From Fimbriiglobus ruber (GTDB lineage Bacteria; Planctomycetota; Planctomycetia; Gemmatales; Gemmataceae), in assembly GCF_002197845.1 (NCBI RefSeq), contig NZ_NIDE01000017.1, positions 418,712-482,711 of the forward strand: DNA of 64,000 nucleotides, read 5' to 3'. Position 1 is the stretch's first letter. Each line of letters begins with the position of its first letter. A program made the translations under genes and the position numbers. The notes beneath the pieces are model-generated. The model saw only the letters and a list, made by a program, of their open reading frames with translations. It was not told the DNA's origin and searched no databases. Of the stretch, positions 44,605-50,725 are shown piece by piece.

Positions 44605-45123
44605 ATGTTAAAAAATCCCGTCACGGCGGACGATCACATCCAGGGCGATCCAAACGCCCCGGTCGTCCTCGTCGAATACGGCGACTACGAGTGCCCGCAC
44701 TGCGGCCACGCGCACCCGATCGTGAAGCGCGTACAAAAGCATTTCGGAGATCAACTCGGGTTCGTGTTCCGGAACTTCCCGCTCAACGAAGCCCACCCGC
44801 ACGCCCAAATCGCGGCGGAGACCGCCGAGTTCGCGGGACTGCACGGGCTGTTTTGGGAAATGCACGATCAGATTTTCGAGAACCAGTCGATGCTGAGCCG
44901 GTCCGCGTTGCTGGCGATGGCGGAATCGCTCGGCTTACCCAGCGCCGAACTCGATGCGGCGCTGACGAGTCACCAGCACGCCGCCCGTGTCCGACACGAC
45001 TTCATGGGCGGCGTGCATAGCGGAGTCAACGGCACGCCGACGTTCTTCATCAACGGCCAGCGCCACGACGGGCCGTTCGAGTTCGAAGACCTCGTCGCCG
45101 CCATCGAAGCCCGCTTCACGTAA
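44605..45123 (+). CDS. DsbA-family thioredoxin-fold protein
   Basis: A 172-residue protein with the active site CPHC (EYGDYECPHCGHAHP) near residue 30, an alpha-helical insertion, and the cis-Pro loop GVNGTPTFFING near residue 145. It resembles the DSBA oxidoreductase-like group (Thioredoxin_4). No signal peptide is seen, so it probably acts in the cytoplasm rather than as a periplasmic disulfide generator. GGAGG precedes its start, and it follows the peroxiredoxin gene by 12 bp, so the two likely form one redox unit. Confidence 0.9.
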   Translation: MLKNPVTADDHIQGDPNAPVVLVEYGDYECPHCGHAHPIVKRVQKHFGDQLGFVFRNFPLNEAHPHAQIAAETAEFAGLHGLFWEMHDQIFENQSMLSRSALLAMAESLGLPSAELDAALTSHQHAARVRHDFMGGVHSGVNGTPTFFINGQRHDGPFEFEDLVAAIEARFT

Positions 45124-45154
45124 TCGCGCCCTCGCCTTGTGCGGTGTTGCTACT

Positions 45155-45664
45155 TCACGAGCGGGGGTTCGGCCCGTGCCACTCGAACGCGCCTTCGTCC
45201 GCCGTAGGCGGTTCGACCGCGGCTTCCAACTTCCGCCGGATCTCCGCGTACTCTTCGGGCGTGTGCCCCCGCTCGCGGGTCCATCTTTCGGCCGAGTCCC
45301 ACGACCCGCTGCACCAGTGGACCGTCACCGCGATCTCGCGGCCGGTCTGCCGCGCCACCCCGGCGGCTACCGATCGCCAATAGGCTCGGCGGCTGGCCGT
45401 CAGGTTGGTCGCGTCCAGCGCGACGTTGTGCCCGGCCGCGAGAAGATCCTTGAGAGCGGTCTCGGCCAGCTTCCAGACCACCGACTCCAGGGCGACGTAA
45501 TCGCCGTTCGCGTCGCCCCGCGGGTAGACGCCCGCATTCAGGGCGAGGCGCAGGCCGTCCGGGGAAACGACGAAGAACCCCCGTTCTGTTTTCAACTGCC
45601 GGCTGAGTGTACTCTTCCCGCTACCCGGAAGACCGGCCAGGATCACGAACTCTTGCACGCCCAC
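45155..45664 (-). CDS. P-loop kinase (polynucleotide kinase-like ATPase)
   Basis: A 169-residue protein with Walker A GLPGSGKST at the N-terminus. The first strand continues FVVSPDGLRLAL, and the motif NVALDATNLTASRRAYW follows, as in T4 polynucleotide-kinase-like and Zeta-toxin-related P-loop kinases. An HTPEEYAEIRRKLE segment closes the domain. The GTG at 45664 is preferred (GGGAGGG 6 nt upstream); an ATG at 45730 would add 22 unconserved residues. The substrate is unknown: nucleic acid 5' ends, nucleosides or a small metabolite are possible. It faces the redox pair convergently. Confidence 0.75.
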   Translation of the reverse strand: MGVQEFVILAGLPGSGKSTLSRQLKTERGFFVVSPDGLRLALNAGVYPRGDANGDYVALESVVWKLAETALKDLLAAGHNVALDATNLTASRRAYWRSVAAGVARQTGREIAVTVHWCSGSWDSAERWTRERGHTPEEYAEIRRKLEAAVEPPTADEGAFEWHGPNPRS

Positions 45665-45841
45665 GATACGCCCTCCCGGATATCGCCATGAGTCGGCGAC
45701 GGTCCGCCGCACGCCCCGGATGGTAAACACTTCGCGGAATGAGTCGAGGGATTTGGACGAAACCGAGCGGGAAATGCGAAATCGGAGAGCGCGAACCGAA
45801 CGCGACGTCCGCCCTCGGCGGCGGGCCTCGCGTGGTCAACG

Positions 45842-46582
45842 TCAGTCGGCGAGCATTTCTTCGGTGATGTTCGCGTTCGTGTAGACGTTCTGCACGTCGT
45901 CGTTGGAGTCCAGTATGTCGATCAGCTTCAAGATCTTTTTGCCGGTCTCCACGTCGACGTCGATCTGGCTCTTGGGAAGGTTTTTCACTTCGGCCTCGAC
46001 CGGCTCGATCCCGGCTTTGGTCAGCGCTTCGAGGACCGAGGGGAACTTGGAGGCGTCACAAGTGACCTCGTAGTTGTTCCCGTACCGCTGGAAGTCGTCG
46101 GCCTCCGCGTCGAGGGCCACGGTCATGACCTCGTCCTCGTCCGCGTGCTTCTTGGCGTCGATGACGAACAGTCCCTTCCGCTCGAAGAGGTACGACACGC
46201 ACCCCGGCGTCCCGGTGCTGCCGCCGTTCTTTTCGAAGGCGACGCGGACTTCGCCGCCGGTCCGATTGCGGTTGTCCGTCATGGTCTCGACCATGATGGC
46301 GACCGGGCCGTAATACCCTTCGTACACGATCTCGTCGAGCGTCTCGCCGGCCAGTTCACCCGTCCCCTTCTTGACCGCCCGCTCGATGTTGTCGCGGGGC
46401 ATGGACACCGCCCGCGCCTTGTCGATCGCGTACCGCAGGCGGAGGTTCGTGTCCGGGTCGCCGCCGCCGTTCTTGGCGGCGATCATGATGTACCGGCTCA
46501 ACTTGCTGAAAAGCTTGGCGCGCTGGGCGTCCTGCTTACCCTTGCGGACCGCGATGTTTGCCGAATGGGAATGCCCGGCCAT
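45842..46582 (-). CDS. YebC/PmpR family DNA-binding/translation factor
   Basis: A 246-residue protein that begins canonically MAGHSHSANIAVRKGKQDAQRAK, which fixes the start at 46582; an in-frame ATG 15 nt upstream is less likely. It retains the family blocks GGGDPDTNLRLRYAIDKARA, NIERAVKKGTG and YEGYYGPVAIMVE. The C-terminal domain ends in VYTNANI. YebC proteins were described as transcription regulators and more recently as ribosome-associated factors relieving stalling at proline stretches, relevant in a proteome this Pro-rich. A perfect 19-bp hairpin lies upstream at 46654-46700. Confidence 0.95.
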   Translation of the reverse strand: MAGHSHSANIAVRKGKQDAQRAKLFSKLSRYIMIAAKNGGGDPDTNLRLRYAIDKARAVSMPRDNIERAVKKGTGELAGETLDEIVYEGYYGPVAIMVETMTDNRNRTGGEVRVAFEKNGGSTGTPGCVSYLFERKGLFVIDAKKHADEDEVMTVALDAEADDFQRYGNNYEVTCDASKFPSVLEALTKAGIEPVEAEVKNLPKSQIDVDVETGKKILKLIDILDSNDDVQNVYTNANITEEMLAD

Positions 46583-46653
46583 GCCGTCGACCTCCACGAA
46601 CGATTCAAGATCGCATTAGTATATCGGCGCGGGAGCGGGGAGAAACGGCAACC

Positions 46654-46700
46654 GGGGTCTGGCTCGCGTCGTCGCAAAAGAACGACGCGAGCCAGACCCC
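46654..46700 (-). terminator. perfect 19-bp hairpin between DUF1570-like and yebC genes
   Basis: The arms at 46654-46672 (ggggtctggctcgcgtcgt) and 46682-46700 are exact reverse complements with a 9-nt loop (cgcaaaaga). It lies 31 bp beyond the stop of the minus-strand gene ending at 46731 and 72 bp before yebC, so it is likely to terminate the former. There is no run of T. Confidence 0.65.
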
Positions 46701-46730
46701 CGCTACGAAGAAAAAGGCTGGCTCCCGGCG

Positions 46731-48356
46731 CTACGGCGTCTGGCCGCGGGCGGAGGTGCGCTCGCCGCGGAGCCAGGCGTCTTGAAGTTGTGCGGCTCCG
46801 GCTAACCCGTACTGGCGGGTTAAGGCGCTCACCAGACCATACCGTTGCGAGTCGCCGAGGAACGTCTTGAACGCCTTTTCGCCCTTCCACTTCACCAGGA
46901 ACTCCACCAGCGACACGCTCTCGACGTAGAACTCGGTCACCCGTTCGGCCGGCGGCCCCTTCAGGCCGAAGAGCGTTTCCACCGGCATCAGCTTGCCGGA
47001 CTGACCGTACCGGGCGAACGTGCGGCGGTACCGCTCCAGTTCGGCTGGTGACGAAGCCAGGACGGCCATGCCGGTCTCGGCCCACACCGGCGGGGCGGCG
47101 TGCGGGAACAGGTCGGCCAGGATCACGTGCGTCAGTTCCCGCGGCAGCGCGTCGTCGGCCGCGGCGGGGTCGTCCGCCCGCAGATCGATGCGGCGCTCGG
47201 TCACGCGGGACTCGGCCAGGTGGACGACCGCACGGCCGGTCGCTTCGGCGGGTTGCTTGGTAGCCGTGGCGAACCCGGCGGCGGTCGGGTGGAGAACGAT
47301 CTCGCACTTCGGCCCCCAGGCGGAGCCGGGCGGTCCGGACCAGCGACCGAAAATCTGCTCCCGTTGAGCCTCGGCGGCGCGGCCGAGGGCTTCCGCGCTG
47401 TCTCGTTGGCCCTTGTGCTTGACCCGGAAATTCGCCGTTTCGACGAGTTCCCACCCGTCGCTGCCGCCGGCGGTCGGGCGATCGCCTTTAGCCGGGGCCG
47501 GTCCGGCAGCCGCGCGGAGCCGCGCGACCGCGACGATGTTGCCGCCGACTTTCTGAAGGGCGGCGTTACCCGGCACGAGCTTCAGGGCGTCTTCCACTTC
47601 GTTCACCACTTCCGCGGCCACTACGGGGTCGGACCCCTCGCGTTTCAGCCGGTCGTTCGCCAGGCGCACCCGACAGTACGCCCAGGCGGCGAGCTGGTCC
47701 GGGCTCATCTCGACCTTGCTCATGAACGCGGTCTGAAACAGCGCGGCGGCCAGCCCGAATTTCCGCGGCTCGTCCTTCGGTTGACCGAGCAACTCGGCGG
47801 ACGCTTCCTTGAACAACGCAGCCGCCTTGCAGAGAACGTCCGACGGTGCGGCTGCGGGTGTTGGCTCGCCAGTCACAACGGGCACCCCACCCGGAGGCGG
47901 CACCGCTGGTGTTAATGGTGCAAGCGGTGGTGTAGGCAGTGGGTTCACCGGCTCGCCGACCACGGGCTGCTGGCCGGGAAACGGCGGCGGGGCAACCGGT
48001 TCGGCTGGAGCGGGGACGGCCGTGTTCGGGCTGTCGGGTGTCGCACCGAGGAGCGCGAGTTTCGTGCGGACGTCCGCCACCCGCTTGGGGTCGTCGTTCG
48101 CGAGCTGGAGGCGAGTCAGTTCCAGGCCGTAAGCCTTGCGGAGTAAGTCGAGGTACGCCCGACTCCCGTCCGCCTCGGTCAGGTGCTTTTCCAGGACCGC
48201 GACGGCCGCGGCCGACTTGCTCGCGACGAGGAGTTCGTTGGCGTCCGCGATCGTCCGTTGTACGACGAGTGCGCGGTCGAGCGGCGTCTGTGCGCGGGCG
48301 GTAGAAACGACACACAACACGGCGCACGCGAGCGCGACGGGGCGAAACCGGGCCAT
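46731..48356 (-). CDS. secreted protein with C-terminal DUF1570/peptidase-MA-like domain
   Basis: A 541-residue protein. The start at 48356 (MARFRPVALACAVLCVVSTARA) gives a signal peptide and has AAGGAT 8 nt upstream. After a helical, TPR-like N-terminal region there is a long Pro/Gly/Val linker (about residues 95-165), a second helical part, and a C-terminal domain with LPRELTHVILADLFPHAAPPVWAETG. That block aligns with the HExxH zinc region of DUF1570/peptidase MA-like proteins, but the first His is replaced (ELTHV), so catalysis is doubtful. It ends 31 bp before a strong hairpin. Confidence 0.78.
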   Translation of the reverse strand: MARFRPVALACAVLCVVSTARAQTPLDRALVVQRTIADANELLVASKSAAAVAVLEKHLTEADGSRAYLDLLRKAYGLELTRLQLANDDPKRVADVRTKLALLGATPDSPNTAVPAPAEPVAPPPFPGQQPVVGEPVNPLPTPPLAPLTPAVPPPGGVPVVTGEPTPAAAPSDVLCKAAALFKEASAELLGQPKDEPRKFGLAAALFQTAFMSKVEMSPDQLAAWAYCRVRLANDRLKREGSDPVVAAEVVNEVEDALKLVPGNAALQKVGGNIVAVARLRAAAGPAPAKGDRPTAGGSDGWELVETANFRVKHKGQRDSAEALGRAAEAQREQIFGRWSGPPGSAWGPKCEIVLHPTAAGFATATKQPAEATGRAVVHLAESRVTERRIDLRADDPAAADDALPRELTHVILADLFPHAAPPVWAETGMAVLASSPAELERYRRTFARYGQSGKLMPVETLFGLKGPPAERVTEFYVESVSLVEFLVKWKGEKAFKTFLGDSQRYGLVSALTRQYGLAGAAQLQDAWLRGERTSARGQTP

Positions 48357-48621
48357 CGGCGGCATCCTTGCGCGGAGGCGGTAGCGGGGGACGGGATCGT
48401 CCGGCGAGTAGGCGAACTCGCGGGCGCGAGCGAAGCGGGAGGGACGGCTATCCTTAGCCGCCACAACCGGCGTGCGATGGTATAAGCTGCCAGCCGAATC
48501 GACACAAGCCGAACTTGCTACTATCGGAATTCGGCGGGCGCGAACTTGAGGAAAAATCGGAATCGCTCGAAAATGATCGGCCGCAGGCTTCGCTGCCAGC
48601 GCTCGGCGTGGGTCTCCGACC

Positions 48622-48674
48622 CCGACCACCGCTGGCGGACGGCCGGTTCCCGGGCTCCCGCCAGCGGTGGTCGG
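48622..48674. repeat. perfect 17-bp hairpin
   Basis: The arms 48622-48638 (ccgaccaccgctggcgg) and 48658-48674 are exact reverse complements around a 19-nt loop. It lies in the 506-bp intergenic space (48357-48862) between two minus-strand genes. Its neighbours at 48731-48764, 48785-48807 and 48814-48830 are also palindromes. Confidence 0.75.
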
Positions 48675-48730
48675 AACAACGTGAAGGGTCCGAACCTATT
48701 TGCCTGGGCAATAAAGACCACCGCGAGCGG

Positions 48731-48764
48731 TCCGGGGACGATCCGCTTTGGGATCGTCCCCGGA
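48731..48764 (-). terminator. perfect 14-bp hairpin downstream of Ser/Thr kinase gene
   Basis: The arms tccggggacgatcc (48731-48744) and ggatcgtccccgga (48751-48764) flank a 6-nt loop. It lies about 100 bp past the stop of the minus-strand kinase gene that ends at 48863. Very stable and short-looped, it would make a good terminator stem, although no T-tract follows. Confidence 0.6.
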
Positions 48765-48784
48765 CCGGGAGCAAGTAGGGAGGT

Positions 48785-48830
48785 CTGGAGGGACCGAGTC
48801 CCTCCAGCGGGGTTTGGGGCAGAGCCCCAA
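48785..48830 (-). terminator. two adjacent short hairpins after the Ser/Thr kinase gene
   Basis: ctggagggac-cga-gtccctccag (48785-48807, 10-bp perfect stem, 3-nt loop) is followed 6 nt later by ttggggc-aga-gccccaa (48814-48830, 7-bp stem, 3-nt loop). They are the first structures met after the kinase stop at 48863 on the minus strand. Confidence 0.55.
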
Positions 48831-48862
48831 GACCACCGGGAGCTGATTCCCCTGGCAGACAG

Positions 48863-50491
48863 CTACTTCCCGCTGGGTTCCGGTTTCTCCCCGGCAGCGG
48901 TATCGCTCGCTTCGTCCGACGAGGTTGCCCGCTTCATCAGTTTGGCCAACCCGAACCCGATGCCGATGGCGACCAGGATGCCACCGCCGCCGGCTCCGAG
49001 CATGATGAAGTCGCGCCGGTTCAAGTCGGACAGGGGGCGTTCTTCCTCTTCCATCGGCGGCATCATGGCCTGAACGACCGGAGCCGGTGGTGGAAGCGTC
49101 ACCAGTTCGACGGAGATCTCCTCCTCTTCGGCCGGCAGCGGCATCGCCTGTGCCACGGGCCGCGGACTGGGCTGGGCGACAGGTCGCGACGGCACCTGGG
49201 CCGGAGAAGCCTGGGCCGCAGCCGGACGGGCCGCCGTCGGGCGGGCGGGAACGGGAGCGTAGGTTCCCGATCCGGAAGGGACGATCGGTGTCGCCAGCGC
49301 GGGCGCCGGGCCGGTGGCGGGCTTCCGGGGCTCGGCCGGGATGTCCATCCCGGACTCGGACTGCAGCCAATCTTTGAAAGCGGGGAGGAGGTCCGTGACC
49401 GCCGGGCCGGCCAGATGATCGGGGAGGTATTGACGGAGGGCGGCGGCGGCTTCGGCCGGAACCTGGTATCGCTCGTCCGCCTTCTTCGCCGTCATTTTGT
49501 CGAGTACGCCCTGTAACCCTGGCGGGACGCCGGGGACCAGGGACGCCAGCGCGGGCGGTTTCTCGGTCGCGTGCTTGACCATCTGGGTCATCACGTTCTT
49601 GTCCGTGAACGGCGGGCGGCCCGTGATCAGGTGGAACAGAACGCAGCCCATGCTGTACACGTCCGACCGGACGTCGGCCGACCGGGCGTCCCGGGCCTGC
49701 TCGGGGGCGAGGTAGTCGGGCGTCCCGAGGATCGCCCCCTCGGACGTGATTTGCAGGTCTTTGGTGTCCGGCGAGTCTTCGTCGAACAGTTCGCGGCCGA
49801 TGCCGATGTCGAGGATCTTGACGGTCGCTTCCAGGGTCGTGTCCGCCTGCCCCGGGCCGGCCGCCGGGATCACCATCAGGTTCGCCGGCTTGAGATCCCG
49901 GTGAATGGTGCGCCGGTCGAAGAGGTGTTGCAACCCGGACAGCGCCTGCCACACGACCCGGACGGCCTCGGCCGCGGGCAGTTTCTTGCGGCGGCCGAGC
50001 ACCTCGTCCAGGGTCTCCCCGTCCAGGTGTTCCATGACAATGTAATGCACCGACCCGGCCTGGCCGACGTGGAACGCCCGGACGACGTTCGGGTGGTCGA
50101 GCTGGGTGAGCAGCCGGCCCTCCCGCTGGAAGCGGGCGAGCAGGTTCGGGTCTTTGGCCCGGGACGCCGGGAGGACTTTGAGCGCGACGACCTGGCCGGA
50201 CTTGTGGACGGCCTTGTACACGCCGGCCGACTGTCCCTTACCGATCCGCCCGAGGATCGTGTAGTCGCCCACGTAGAACCCGTCGGCGTGCCCCCGTTGG
50301 ATCACGGCCGCCTGGTAATCGGTCAGGAACCGCCGGGTGACGACGTACTTGCGGAACGCGTCTACATCCTCGTCGGTCCCCTTGGTCTCCTGCCGCCACT
50401 TGTGGTGGACGGCGTTGACCTCGGCTTCAGGAACGAGTTTGCTGCGGGCTACCAGTCCGCAGAATTCGGTCACGGTCGTGGCGTGCGGCAT
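48863..50491 (-). CDS. Hanks-type serine/threonine protein kinase, tail-anchored
   Basis: A 542-residue kinase. The glycine loop is GRIGKGQSAGVYKA, the catalytic Lys is in VVALKVLPA, the catalytic loop is IHRDLKPANLMVI, and the APE motif is in DYLAPEQARDA. The metal-binding DFG is DIG here (KILDIGIG). The kinase (about 50-325) is followed by a Pro/Ala-rich linker (about 365-470) and one C-terminal TM (about 505-525, IMLGAGGGGILVAIGIGFGL). The ATG at 50491 (MPHATTVTEF) is preferred over an ATG at 50530 preceded by a Pro-rich stretch. N-terminal residues 1-50 match the leader common to planctomycete kinases. Confidence 0.92.
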   Translation of the reverse strand: MPHATTVTEFCGLVARSKLVPEAEVNAVHHKWRQETKGTDEDVDAFRKYVVTRRFLTDYQAAVIQRGHADGFYVGDYTILGRIGKGQSAGVYKAVHKSGQVVALKVLPASRAKDPNLLARFQREGRLLTQLDHPNVVRAFHVGQAGSVHYIVMEHLDGETLDEVLGRRKKLPAAEAVRVVWQALSGLQHLFDRRTIHRDLKPANLMVIPAAGPGQADTTLEATVKILDIGIGRELFDEDSPDTKDLQITSEGAILGTPDYLAPEQARDARSADVRSDVYSMGCVLFHLITGRPPFTDKNVMTQMVKHATEKPPALASLVPGVPPGLQGVLDKMTAKKADERYQVPAEAAAALRQYLPDHLAGPAVTDLLPAFKDWLQSESGMDIPAEPRKPATGPAPALATPIVPSGSGTYAPVPARPTAARPAAAQASPAQVPSRPVAQPSPRPVAQAMPLPAEEEEISVELVTLPPPAPVVQAMMPPMEEEERPLSDLNRRDFIMLGAGGGGILVAIGIGFGLAKLMKRATSSDEASDTAAGEKPEPSGK

Positions 50492-50625
50492 GGGATTGGG
50501 TCGGCTGGGCGGGCGCGCGGGAGGGTCCACACAACAAGAGGTGGGACACGGAAATAACTAACGCAACGCGACCCCGTCAGTGTATTCCCGGGAGCCGCGG
50601 TCGCCCGGGCCGATCGGGAACTGAC

Positions 50626-50654
50626 GAAAAACCCCTCCCGATTTCGGAAGGGGT
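50626..50654 (-). terminator. Rho-independent terminator of the zinc-ribbon protease gene
   Basis: On the minus strand, gaccccttccga-aa-tcgggaggggt followed by TTTT forms a GC-rich stem with one or two mismatches and a U-tract. It lies about 70 bp beyond the stop of the gene that ends at 50726. It is the most canonical intrinsic terminator in the window. Confidence 0.75.
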
Positions 50655-50661
50655 CGCGGTT

Positions 50662-50717
50662 GGTTGCGCAAATTTGGAGTGCGGCGGTAAAGCGCCGCAC
50701 TCCAAATTTGCGCAACC
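50662..50717 (-). repeat. perfect 25-bp hairpin
   Basis: The arms 50662-50686 and 50693-50717 (beginning ggttgcgcaaatttggagtg) are exact reverse complements over 25 bp around the 6-nt loop gtaaag. It starts 8 bp after the stop of the minus-strand protease gene and directly precedes the intrinsic terminator. Such perfection suggests a recent palindromic element or strong selection for structure. Confidence 0.8.
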
Positions 50718-50725
50718 GGTTCTGT

